This document shows positions 11,405-21,455 of a DNA stretch of 64,000 nt, in pieces. The DNA comes from Viola odorata (lineage: Eukaryota > Streptophyta > Magnoliopsida > Malpighiales > Violaceae). Every line of letters begins with the position of its first letter. Positions within the stretch are counted from its first letter, which is position 1. Below the pieces are notes generated by a model. It was not told the origin of the DNA and searched no databases. It saw only the letters and a list, made by a program, of their open reading frames with translations. The stretch covers positions 53,420,304 through 53,484,303 of the forward strand of contig OY829537.1 in assembly GCA_963691705.1 (NCBI GenBank), given 5' to 3'. The position numbers and the translations under genes are program-made.

Positions 11405-12668
11405 ATGTCGGTAGAATCGGAGAAAGTTGGCAATTTGGACCTAGCTACAATCATTTAGAATCTAACCGCAAGGTTTGACGGCTTGGAGAGTAGGTTGAGT
11501 GAGTCCTCCAGCCAGAAGAAGGAAACACCTATTCGACACTTCGCTCAGAATCTCAATCCTGAGAATTCTAGGCATGTGTATGATGAGCCTCCACCCGATG
11601 GAAGGCCAAGGGTTTGTTTGGAGGTTTGCATGGAGGTTATGTTGGGGGAGGAGATGAGGAAATGAGGTTTGTGATTGGTCCCATACATGATGAAAGGGTT
11701 CATCAACGTGCTCCTAACCGCAATTTCTGTGGTGGTGCTAACCGAGATTATCACCAAGAATTCCATGAACAGTGGCGCGAGGAGCGCGAGGAAGATGAGT
11801 TTGACCACCGTGGGCATGACCGAGCTCATGAGTCGCAGCCTAGGCATGAGGAAAGGGTTGATTCCAATTTGGGGAGCATTAAGATGAAGATTCCTCCCTT
11901 TGATGGCAAGGATGACCCGGATGCCTACTTGGTATGGGAGAGGAAGATGGAGCTGATTTTCCTTTGTCATAACTACTCGGAGGAAAAGAAGGTCAAGTTG
12001 GCCTCGGTTGAGTTTACTGGTTATGCACTACATTGCTGGGACAACATAAACAGGACAAGGGCAAGAGTGCGAGCTGGACCTGTTGAGAGTTGGGAGCAAA
12101 TGACAAGCTTAATCAGGGAGCGGTTTGTGCCCACCTATTTTCAGCGCGACCTATACCAACGGTTGCAAACCATGACTCAAGGTAGCAAGAGTGTGAGTAA
12201 GTATTTCAATGAGTTAGAGATAGCATTGGCTAGAGCGCAAGTGGTTGAGGAGGAAGAAGCTACCATATCCCGGTTTATTAATGGCCTCCACCGGGAGATA
12301 GCTAATGCATTAGAGTTGACTCATTACACCACTCTCTAAGAGATGTTGCACATGGCGATTAAGATAGAAAGGCAACGCAAGGTGAAGTCCTCTTTTACTT
12401 CATCAAGCACAGTCAGTATAAAGAGCACTTCTTGGAAGAAGATGCCATAGGTAAAGGACGGTAAAGGTGGGAAGGAGTCACCTAGGATCTCACTACAGGA
12501 TTATGGAAATAAGGGTGTGACGGGTACCTAAGCTGGGTTTTAAGTGTTCCCACAAAGGATAATCGAGTTCCCACAAAGGATATCATTTGTTTTAAGTGTT
12601 CCGGGAGAGGTCACAAACAATCCGAGTGTCCGAATAAGAGAGTCCTTATAATTCGGGAGAATGGTGAT
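11405..12668 (+). pseudogene. Element C gag, broken
   Basis: The ATG at 11405 opens the frame, and a TAG follows within 20 codons. The main frame (11614-12339) holds an Arg/His/Glu-rich part, then the capsid core: PFDGKDDPDAYLVWE at about 11897, NYSEEKKVKLASVEF, and the QGSKSVSKYFNELE helix at about 12180. A CCHC knuckle, CFKCSGRGHKQSEC, is at 12588-12629 after a short local duplication (two ACAAAGGATA copies near 12552-12581). Frame changes at about 11610 and 12430 and the stop at 12338 prevent a full product. Layout and motifs match element F gag. Confidence 0.85.
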
Positions 12669-13343
12669 ATGGGGTCGGAAGATAAGTGTGAGGAGGAAGG
12701 GACAGAAGTGTTTGATGAAGGTAGAGAACGGGCTAGTTCAGATGAAGAAGATGAAGGTGAGTATGGTCTAAACCTTGTTATTAGGAGGAATCTCAGTGCT
12801 CAGGTCAAGACCAAAGAGAGTGTAAAGGAACAACGTGAAAATCTGTTTCACACTCGTTGTATAATCGAGAAGAAGAGGTGTTCGATGATCATACATAACG
12901 GTAGTTGCACGAATTATGCAAGTACTTTATTGGTGCACAAGCTGGGTTTGTCGACCACTAAGCATCCGAAGCCTTATTCTCTGCAGTGGTTGAACGATGG
13001 CAGCGGGTTGAAGGTGACAAAGCAAGTACTAGTCGCGTTCTCCATCTGAAAGTACAAGGACGAAATCCTTTATGCTGTTGTGCCCATGCATTCCAGTCAT
13101 GTTCTTCTTGGACGACCGTGGCAGTTTGATAGGAATGCTAATCACGAAGGGAAGACGAATCGGTATAAGTTGGAGAAGAAAGGGGTTCAAGTACTAGAGG
13201 ATCAGCTTTGGCTTGAGAAATCCTTTGCTGAATTTGAGCTTCCTAGACCATGGGAAAATAAAGAAAAAGAATTTGAAAACATCCCCTATGAAAAAAGAGA
13301 GCATGGGTCAATGAGAGAGATTCAAAGTGAGCAAAAGAAATAA
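12669..13343 (+). pseudogene. Element C protease, active-site Asp lost
   Basis: Retropepsin region in which the catalytic triad reads HNGS at about 12894-12905; elements A and F have DNGS or DSGS. The flap and the substrate-loop landmarks ([13 protein letters not shown] and LLGRPWQFDR) are kept. A stop lies at 13046-13048. The Asp-to-His change alone should abolish cleavage of the polyprotein. Confidence 0.85.
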
Positions 13344-13577
13344 GAGTGAGAAAAATAGCACGCATGAAAAGAGTGAGCATGCGAGAGGAAAACACACGCA
13401 TGAAAAAAAGTGAGCATGCTAAGAGTGATCCAAAAAGAGTGAATCTTTATGCGAGAGGGAGAGATGTGAGGCAAGCACTTGTTTCACAAAAGAAAAGAAT
13501 TGATGGAAGTTGCCCTCTGATCCTTCTTCATTTTAGGCCTCTTTGCCTAAACGTTTCTAACACTAACGATTCCTCTT

Positions 13578-14369
13578 TTGTGCATGTTGGTATTTCCTCT
13601 CTTTTGCGGGAATTTTAGGATGTTTTTCCCGAAGATATGCCGCCAAGTCTACCACCGATTAGGGGGAATCGAACATCAAATTGATTTCGTACCCGGATCG
13701 TCAATTCCTAATCGGCCAGCTTACCGGAGCAACCCCGAGGAAACCAAGGAGTTGCAGCGACAAGTAGATGAGTTACTTAGCCATGGATATGTCCGAGAGA
13801 GCCTCTCACCTTGTGCCGTACCAGTGATCTTGGTTCCAAAGAAGGATGGAACTTGGCGCATGTGTGTTGACTGTCGAGCGATAAATAAAATCATGGTAAA
13901 GTATCGATATCCAATTCCTCGTTTAGATGACATGTTAGATGAATTAAGTGGTAGTCAGATATTTTCTAAGATAGATTTGATGAGTGGCTATCACCAAATT
14001 CGCATGAAAGAGGGTGATGAATGGAAAATGACATTTAAAACGAAATATGGGTTATATGAATGGATGGTAATGCCGTTTGGTTTGACTAATGCGGCTAGTA
14101 CTTTTATGAGACTTATGAATCATGTACTTAGGTATTTCATTGGTATATTTGCGATAGTTTATTTTGACGATATACTGATTTATAGCAAATCTGTTGATGA
14201 TCATGTTTCACACATTAGAGCTGTTTTTATAACCTTGCGAGAACAACAACTTTATGCTAAACTAAAGAAGTGCTCATTAGGGTTAGAGCAAGTTTGTTTC
14301 CTTGGTTTTATTGTTAGTGTGCAAGGTGTGAAGGTTGATGAAGAAAAGATCAAAGCGGTCCAGGAGTGA
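13578..14369 (+). pseudogene. Element C reverse transcriptase
   Basis: The reverse transcriptase copies element RNA into DNA. Seen in order: the FVPGS start, [32 protein letters not shown] (motif A, with its catalytic Asp), and YFDDILIYS with both catalytic Asps at about 14158-14184. The upstream junction with protease is out of frame near 13660. A TGA at 14367-14369 replaces the Trp of the conserved E-W-P-T-P stretch (TGG in element F), so the thumb end is cut off from RNase H. Confidence 0.9.
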
Positions 14370-14393
14370 CCTACTCCTAAGAACGTAAGTGAT

Positions 14394-15923
14394 GTGCGAT
14401 CATTCCATGGCTTAGCGATCTTTTATAGGCGCTTTGTCAAGGACTTTAGCACCATTATGGTACCACTAAACGATCTAACCAGGAAGAACGTGGAGTTCAA
14501 GTGGGGACAACCCCAAGAGGAAGCATTCCAAACGCTTAAGGATCGTTTGTGCTCAGCGCCCATGTTAGCCGTCCCAGACTTTGACAAGGCGTTTGAGGTA
14601 GAGTGTGATGCTAGTGGGCTTGGGATTGGTGCAGTTCTTATGCAAGAGAAGCGGCCCATAGCTTACTTTAGCGAGAAGCTTAAAGATGCACAGTTGAGGT
14701 ACCCAACCTATGATAAGGAGCTGTATGCACTTGTACGCGCTTTGGAAGTGTGGCAACACTACTTAATGCCGCGTGAGTTCGTAGTGCACATGTATCACCT
14801 CAGTCTCAAGTATCTTAAGGGGAAGAGCAAGTTGAACAAGCGACATGCAGCTTGGCTGGAGTTCATTGAGTCATTCCTCTACCATTTTCGCTACAAGGAA
14901 GGTAAAGAGAATATAGTAGCTGATGCACTATCGAGAAGGTACACGCTTATCTCTTATATGAGTGCTACGTTGATAGGATTTTCACACATTATAGAACTGC
15001 ATCCTAATGATGTAGATTTTGGTGGACTCTATAATTCTTGTATGCATGCTGCTGAGTCTCAATTTTATAGACATGATGGATATTTGTTCAAGTGTAGGCG
15101 TTTATGTGTGCCTCATTGTTCCTTGAGAGATTTACTTGTACTAGAAGCACATTGTGGTGGATTGATGGGTCATTTTGGTGTGACTAAAATATTAGCGGTG
15201 CTTAAGGATCACTTTTATTGGCCTAAGATGAAGCGTGATGTGATGCGCTCAGTTGCTAGATGTCTAGTGTGTCGTAGGGCCAAGTCAAGAGTGACCAACC
15301 ATGGTGAGTACATGCCTTTACCTGTACCTTCCCATCATTGGACCGATCTGTCCATGAATTTTGTTGTCGGATTACCTAAATGTAAGGGAGGCACGAATAG
15401 TGTATTTGTAGTGGTCGATCGATTCTCAAAGATCGCGTATTTTATTCCTTGTGCTAGTACTAATGATGCGACCTACATCGCTAACTTGTTCTTTAAAGAA
15501 GTAGTCCGTTTGCATGGAGTTCCTACTAGTATTGTTAGCGATCAGGATAGTAAGTTTCTTAGCCATTTTTGGTGGGTTTTGTGGAAGAAGCTAGGGACAA
15601 AGTTGCTTTATTCTACGTCATGTCATCCACAAACCGATGGGCAAATAGAAGTGGTTAAGAGGACTTTAGGGTCTTTATTGCGCACTTTGGTTTCTAAGCA
15701 TAATTCTACATGGACTAATCATATATCTTTTATTGAATTTGCTTATAATCGTTCTGTTCATTCCAGCACTCATTATTCACCATTTGAGATTGTTTATGGT
15801 TTTAATCCCTTGGCTCCGTTAGATTTGACCCCGTTACCTTTAAGTGATATGTCAAGTTTAGATGGAGCTAAGAAAGTAGAGATGGTGAAGAAAATCCACT
15901 GGCCTCCTTCATTGAGAAGGTAA
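14394..15923 (+). pseudogene. Element C RNase H and integrase
   Basis: A 509-codon open stretch. RNase H begins at FEVECDASG (about 14593), but its HTDH motif reads HMYH at about 14787-14798, so a catalytic Asp is Tyr. Integrase follows with the HHCC finger (H..H then CLVCRRAK at about 15260-15285). The first Asp of the DDE triad (in MDF) is Asn here, reading MNFVVGLP at about 15354. The second Asp (SDQDSKF) and the Glu (IEVV) remain. The stop at 15921 comes from a frameshift before the C-terminal domain. Confidence 0.9.
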
Positions 15924-16477
15924 ACGAGCGGGTAGCAAGTAAGCGCAATCAAGGAAGAACACTGGCCTCTTTCAATATAGGAGATTGGGTTTGGCTGCAT
16001 CTACGCCGCGAGCGATTCCCATCCAAACGTCGAGGTAAGCTGTCCGACAGAGGCGATGGACCATTTCAGATCGTTGAGAAGATCAACAACAACGCCTACA
16101 AGCTGGATCTCCCTAGTGAGTATGGTTCAGTTAGTGCTACATTTAACGTTACTGACTTAGTCTTGTTTGATGCAGGTGATGATGATGAGGAGCTGGTTGG
16201 AGCGAATTCGAGGGTGAATTCTTTCAAAGGGGGAGGGAATGATATGATCCCCAACATGCCTTTTCCACCGGATGGACCTATGACTCGTGCTCGATGCAAG
16301 GACTTACAAGCGAAGCTGTCCCACATCATCCACAGGGAGCTTGCGTGCGAGGCAAGCATTGAGGAAGCCGTACTTCCCGGGAAGAATCCACGACTTGTCA
16401 CCGTCCTGTCTGCTACCGGCATCATCACGCCCTATTTCGGCGTCATCACGCCGCAAACAGAGGGATGCCAGCTGTAA
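15924..16477 (+). pseudogene. Element C integrase C-terminus, running into the LTR
   Basis: The C-terminal DNA-binding part (GDWVWLHLRRERFPSKR, FNVTDL) is open in the frame of 16163-16477, which crosses the polypurine tract. It continues 235 bases into the 3' LTR with a conserved-looking GPMTRARCKDLQAKL tail. The coding end of pol thus lies within U3. A chromodomain is not visible. Confidence 0.75.
16226..16239 (+). other. Element C polypurine tract
   Basis: AAAGGGGGAGGGAA abuts the 3' LTR start TGATATG. Confidence 0.9.
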
Positions 16478-17153
16478 GCCTCTACGCCGGCGTCATCACG
16501 TCAACTACCCGGCGTCATCACGTCGCAACTAGTAGCTCTCGAAGAATCTCAACGTCATCACGGCGCCTTTCAACATGATCACGTCTTAGCCGCCCAGGAT
16601 TTTTGCGCCAATTAAAGGAATTATCTTGACTTTCCTTTCTGCGGCTGATGCTTTTCCTTATTTATTAATTATGGACTTATTTACATTTTGTCCTTATTAA
16701 TTAATTAAGTTAGATTGAATTTATTTAATTAATTAATTAGGAGTTTAATTAGAGAAAGGATTTCCTTTGTAAGGATTAGGTTTTCCTATATAAAGGAGCC
16801 TCCTTATTCATTGTAGGAGGACGAATTTTGATAATTAAAAATCAGAGAATTTTCTCTCAATTGTTCAGTCTTGAACCTTGTTCGTAATTGAGAACGGACT
16901 CTCGATTAGATCTGCAAGTCAAACCGAAAGTCCACTTTATGGAGTCGCTTCACCTAGGTTGGTATTCACAGGTTGAATACAGGGTTCGGGTTTCGAATCA
17001 AGATCCTTTCTTGCTTGATTTGGGTTGGCTAGTACAGGTTATTAGCAGGGTCAAACGCTCAAGAGAGTTATCATTCCGCATCGTTGCAAAATTCAGGCTT
17101 GAACTAGACTGAGAATTACGTGTTACGCATCCTACGCAACTAGGATCGTATCA
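16240..17153 (+). repeat. Element C 3' LTR
   Basis: Homologous to 9784-10696; TATA box TATATAAAG at 16787-16795. Ends GGATCGTATCA, followed by the TCTTC duplication. Confidence 0.95.
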
Positions 17154-18616
17154 TCTTCCCACATAATGATGCGTTAGTGGTTACGCCCGTTATCGGCAAT
17201 CATGGAGTTAAGAGAACTCTTATTGACAATGGAAGCGCGGTAAATTTATTTTCATTAGAGGCTTACAACCTCATGAAGCATCCTGACAGTGAGCTGACAC
17301 CTTGCAAGAAGCCAATAATGGGGGTAGACGGAGTTCCAATCCCCGTGATTGGAGTCACATTGTTGCCAGTGTACTTTAGAGAAGATACGTCCAAGCGGTC
17401 GGAGGAGTTGTTATTCTTGGTCGTAGACTTAACTTTGCCCTATAACGCCATACTTGGACGACCGTTTCTCAACCGTTTTGGGGCAACGATATCTCAAAGG
17501 CACTTGAGGATGAAATATCCCTCTTGGGATGGAGTAGTCTCGATCAAAGGTGACCAGAAACTAGCGGCCGAATGTTACCTACTCATGACTCAAAAGAATT
17601 GCGATCGTTATATGTGTGTGACAGATGACCCCTTCGAACCGAAAGACGAAAAACGCACCCCGCTGGTGGATAGGATGGTGCTAGTTCCTATTAGCAGAAT
17701 CAGAGAAGCAAATTTCCTGGTTAGTGAAAAGTTAAGCCCGGAAGAAAACGCGCAGTTAGCTCGGTTATTAAACAAGTGCAAAGGAGAATTCGCTTGGAAG
17801 CCTGCGGATATGCCTGGAATTTCACGAGAAGTAGCAAAGCATCGACTTAACGTTGACCCTAATGTCAAGCCAGTTCAGCAAAAGCGGCGACCGTTCTCTA
17901 CAGAAAAGGCAATAGCCATTGAGAAGGAGATATCAAAACTCCTGGATGCGGGTTTTATCCAGGAGGTTCAATACCCGGCATGGTTAGCTAACCCTATTCT
18001 AGTTCCAAAACCTAACAGAGATTGGCGCATGTGTATTGATTTCACTAACCTAAACGACGCCTGTCCTAAGGATTGCTACCCTCTTCCTCGAATCAACCAG
18101 TTGGTCGACCAGACTGCTGGGTACGCATATCTAAGCTCCTTAGAGGCCAATTCCGGGTACCACCAAATCCCCATGGCTGTGGAACATGAGGAAAACACCG
18201 CCTTTATCAATCCAAAAGCCACATACTGTTATACGGCAATGTCGTTTGGTCTAAAAAATACGGGAGCCACATTTCAGCGCATGGCAAACAAGGTTTTCGA
18301 GAAGCAAATTGGGAAGAAAGTAGAGGCGTATGTGGATGACGTATTAATAAAAAGTCGAAGCTTCGAGGACCACTTAGCAGATTTGGAGGAAGTATTCAAA
18401 GTAATGAGAGAATACCAAATAAAGCTCAACCCCCATAAATGCATGTTTGCATTTCAAACGGGTAAGTTTCCTGGCTATGTGGTCAGTCAAAAAAGCATCC
18501 AGCCCAACCCGTTAAAGATCAAAGCCATCCACAACATGATATCTCCTCGAACAATCAAAGAAGTGCAAAAGCTCACAGGGCGCGTTATCGCTCTAGGGCG
18601 ATTTATTTCTAAGTAA
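17154..18616 (+). pseudogene. Element B protease and reverse transcriptase
   Basis: This resumes the gag-pol frame after element C. Retropepsin has an intact DNGS at about 17225-17236. The RT follows: WLANPILVPKPN, WRMCIDFTNLN, motif A (Glu in LEANSGY at about 18143, where element D has Asp), and YVDDVLIKS at about 18330. The Asp-to-Glu change at motif A may impair catalysis. A TAA at 18614-18616 replaces a Gln codon (CAA in D). The frame is otherwise open for 479 codons, longer than any other pol piece of B. Confidence 0.9.
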
Positions 18617-19332
18617 GGCGAGAGATGCCTACCGTTCTTCAAGGTTATTCGTAAAAAGGCTCCTTTCGGATGGACAGAAGAATGTGAAGAAGCGTTTGGT
18701 GGCATAAAAGCCTACCTTTCCTCTGACCTGGTGCTAACAAGACCAGAGCCAAGTGATACCCTATATTTGTATTTGGGCGTCGCAGATGAGGTGGTCAGTG
18801 TTGTCCTCGTGTGAGATGATAGTCATGTTCATCACCCCGTATTCTTCGTTAGTCATGTTTTGAAAGACGCCAAGTTACGATACGCTCGCATTGAAAAAAT
18901 AGCATTTATGTTAGTACAGGCAACGCGGAAAATCGACCGGTACTTTCAGGCTCACCCCATCATTGTGCTTACAGATCAACCTTTGAAAAGGATTTTCAGG
19001 AAACCTGAGTCTTCAGGAAGGATGCTAATTTGGGCCATTGAACTTGAGCAATATGGATTACAGTATAAGGCCCGACCATCTATAAAAGCTCAAGCGATAG
19101 CAGACTTCATAGCGGAATGCATGTTTACACAAGATCCATTGACGGACCTACTAGAAGATGAAAAGGATGACTTGGATATTTCGTTCCCGGAAACCTACAC
19201 CAACCTACAGGTTATCCATGTGGATGGGGCCAAGAATCAAGAGCTAGCCGGAGCTAGAATTTTTATGACCCGGCCACACGGTATACAAATACGATATGTC
19301 ATCCGAATCTTACAACCGTTAGCTAACAACTG
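18617..19332 (+). pseudogene. Element B RNase H and start of second RNase H, truncated
   Basis: The gypsy RNase H runs from the LPFFKVI stretch to about 19120. A TGA at 18812-18814 stands where D has an Arg codon (CGA). The second, archaeal-type RNase H begins at VIHVDGAKNQELAGA (about 19213), as expected for Tat/Ogre elements, but after LQPLANN (about 19329) homology to D stops. The sequence passes straight into the antisense gene beta remnant, so the rest of this domain and all of integrase are deleted. Confidence 0.85.
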
Positions 19333-20421
19333 CTATCACCTGCGTCTTCCTCCTTATAAGAAAGTTGGCCTTCTTTACTCCCATCAATTTTATCCATCAT
19401 GGCAGAGGTATAATCGGCAATCTTAGCTGGATCGAAAGAATTACTCTTATGGTAATCTGCAAAACTAGAGTTAAAGGCTTGCATGGCCTTCTTCTTCCAC
19501 CACTCTATCTTTAACGGAACCCTGGCAAGCTCCTTGTCTCGAGCTAGTATTTCTTCATAAAGAAGAAAGTTCTTCTTCCTTTCTGTCACTAACTCTACCT
19601 TCAAAACCTCGACTTTTGCTTTCCCTTTGGATTTCTCTCTACTCAACTCCTTTTGCGTTTCGTTTTGGAGTTTCGTTATCAATTTCACATGGCTTAACGC
19701 CCGATCAAGCTGCGCCTTTTGAGCACACATTGCGTTGGAAAAATCCTACAATTGGCTTTCGAGAATCATTCATAATGTGCACATATCGAGCCTTTTGAGA
19801 AAGTTGTAGAAACTTTTCTCTTTCTTTAGAAAGACTCATCATCTTGCCTATCAAAGATGGCATTAATTCATCTCCCGAGAAAGGGTTTCACACCCCTGTG
19901 GCGTGAAGATCATCGACTCTAAGCCCTATCAAATCTAGTCGGTAGGATGAAACTCCCTTAGGGCCTTGAGAAGAGAGATTGACCGTTAAGGCCGGGGAAG
20001 AAGATTTATCACCTGCTCTAGTAACAGAAGTGAAAAACAATCGTTGAGGGGCCCTGGGCAACGGCTCAGGAGGTGGACTCACATGAGAAGTCATTGTCGC
20101 CATGCCTGGAATGCAACAAGAAATATGAGAGTCAGGGGTGTTAATCGGTGGAAGCGAATCTGCTTTTAACGGAACTTCAGTGATAGTTGGAGGAGCGACA
20201 GTTGTCGCCTCTGCAACCTTGGTCGATTGAGAAGAACTTGCCACAGTAGAAATGTCAACCCTCGTGGTAGGAACCTCGCCAGTACTTCGAAGAGAAATCC
20301 CGGTAGCCTGTCCATCTTTCTCTACTCTAAGTTTCTTCCGTTGGACTGTGGAGGTGTGACGAAGGTCTGTTTCAGTATCCATATCCTCGCTATCGCTGTC
20401 AATTATCCTAGTTATGGGTAG
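19330..20421 (-). pseudogene. Element B antisense gene beta, C-terminal part
   Basis: On the minus strand this continues the gene interrupted by element F; its 5' part is at 48771-49778. It shows an acidic start (SDSEDMDTETD), a Ser/Thr/Pro-rich middle, then a coiled-coil C-terminus with an E-W-W-K-K-K landmark at about 19490. D's beta has the same order with WWKKK and a following DPAQVADY motif (here DPAKIADY). Frames change near 19890 and 19740. The end at 19330 is the deletion point that fuses it to pol. Confidence 0.75.
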
Positions 20422-20693
20422 TGATACGAGCCCAAGGGCCCATACCACACACGGGCCAAGGACAAGGAGCAAAGCCATGATAGCCTTGTTCTTGAAGGCG
20501 CTTAGAACCGAGGAAAGCAGCACGAAGCCCGCAAGCCTTTGGAGGCTTTGTGTCTACGCCAACGACTCGACTCACAGCCTCACGCCCGAGTCTGAGTCCC
20601 ATCGGAAGCCCAAAGCCACACCCAGCGCTTTGGCCACGGCTCGCAGCCTCACGCCCGAGCCCGCGCTCTATCGCAAGCCCAAGTGATACGATC
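20422..20693 (+). repeat. Element F 5' LTR, first part
   Basis: TGATACGAGCCCAAGGGCCC and what follows matches the start of the F 3' LTR at 47704 with few differences. It ends at CCAAG, where element E's LTR begins. Confidence 0.9.
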
Positions 20694-20800
20694 CTTGCTA
20701 GGCTTGGATCGATTCTCCTTTTTGCGATCGTTGTTCAAGTGTGGATTTCATTGCGGAAGTCTTTGATAACATGATTTGAATAGGACTCACGTCGGGTGAG
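20694..20800 (-). repeat. Element E 3' LTR, distal fragment
   Basis: TGATACGATCCTTGCTAGGC matches 40221-40327. It is separated from the rest of the LTR (35846-37068) by element D. The last five bases, GTGAG, are D's target-site duplication. Confidence 0.95.
20796..20800. repeat. Target-site duplication of element D, left copy
   Basis: GTGAG is repeated at 35846-35850. Removing D rejoins E's LTR exactly as seen in the uninterrupted copy at 40323-40340. Confidence 0.95.
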
Positions 20801-21370
20801 TGATAACAATCCACCTAAGGAAAAGGGTATTTCCGTCTATTGCCCTGAACTGAAAGAAGAAATCACTATTCCCACCACCGCGGTGGATAGAGGGTCATCG
20901 CCTACCCAGAGGCTGACGCCATGAGGGCAAAATAGTGCTCAGGAATCTCCCCAAACAAACCTTCTACATGGCTCGAGGAGCTGTCTCATTCTGAGGAATA
21001 CCACGCGTCAGGGGGACAACTCAGTCGCTACCCTATCGTGGTAACATTTATCCCATGGCTATCGCCACGGTAACATATCCTCCGAGGGGCGAACCACGAT
21101 CCCTAATGTTAGGGATAGCTCTCCAGCTATTCCAAACGCGGAAATGCTCAATTCTTCTATATATACACCTCCCCCTCAAAGGAGGCAGGTAAGCATACTC
21201 TAACTGGCCCAAGCTCTGCCAAATTCAGTACACATACTGACTTATGCATCGGAGTGTTTCAGCCGGAGACCCCCCTCCGGCGCATTGCAGGTACCGCGGA
21301 CCGTCGTGAGCATTGATCTGAGAGGAACCGTTCCGCCATACATCCTTCGACAGAAAACAAAATCTTATCA
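20801..21370 (+). repeat. Element D 5' LTR
   Basis: TGATAACAAT to CTTATCA, 570 bp, with a TATA-type box TATATATA at 21158-21165. Confidence 0.95.
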
Positions 21371-21373
21371 AAT

Positions 21374-21391
21374 TGGTGCTTTCGTTGAGAG
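21374..21391 (+). other. Element D primer-binding site
   Basis: TGGTGCTTTCGTTGAGAG starts four bases after the LTR, as in element B. tRNA not identified. Confidence 0.6.
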
Positions 21392-21455
21392 TATTGGTTC
21401 TATTAAGTGAGCATCCTTAATAACCAAGCTCCTCCTCCCCGAAGCTAGAAGGATT

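Larger units (their letters stand above)
9784..17153 (+). mobile_element. Element C, full-length Ty3/gypsy, inactive
   Basis: LTRs at 9784-10696 and 16240-17153 (913 and 914 bp) flank gag, protease, reverse transcriptase, RNase H and integrase in that order. The insertion is flanked by the 5-bp duplication TCTTC (9779-9783 and 17154-17158) and divides element B between gag and protease. Catalytic residues in protease, RNase H and integrase are changed, there are several stops, and the primer-binding site is missing. I see no chromodomain after integrase. Confidence 0.95.

Noticed and set aside
11545..11970. 141-codon ORF on the minus strand in C
   Set aside because: Opposite a gag frame with clear capsid motifs; no own promoter or homologue in F or A.
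12537..12600. Short duplicated bases near the C zinc knuckle as a regulatory repeat
   Set aside because: A single local duplication in a decaying gag; not present in F.
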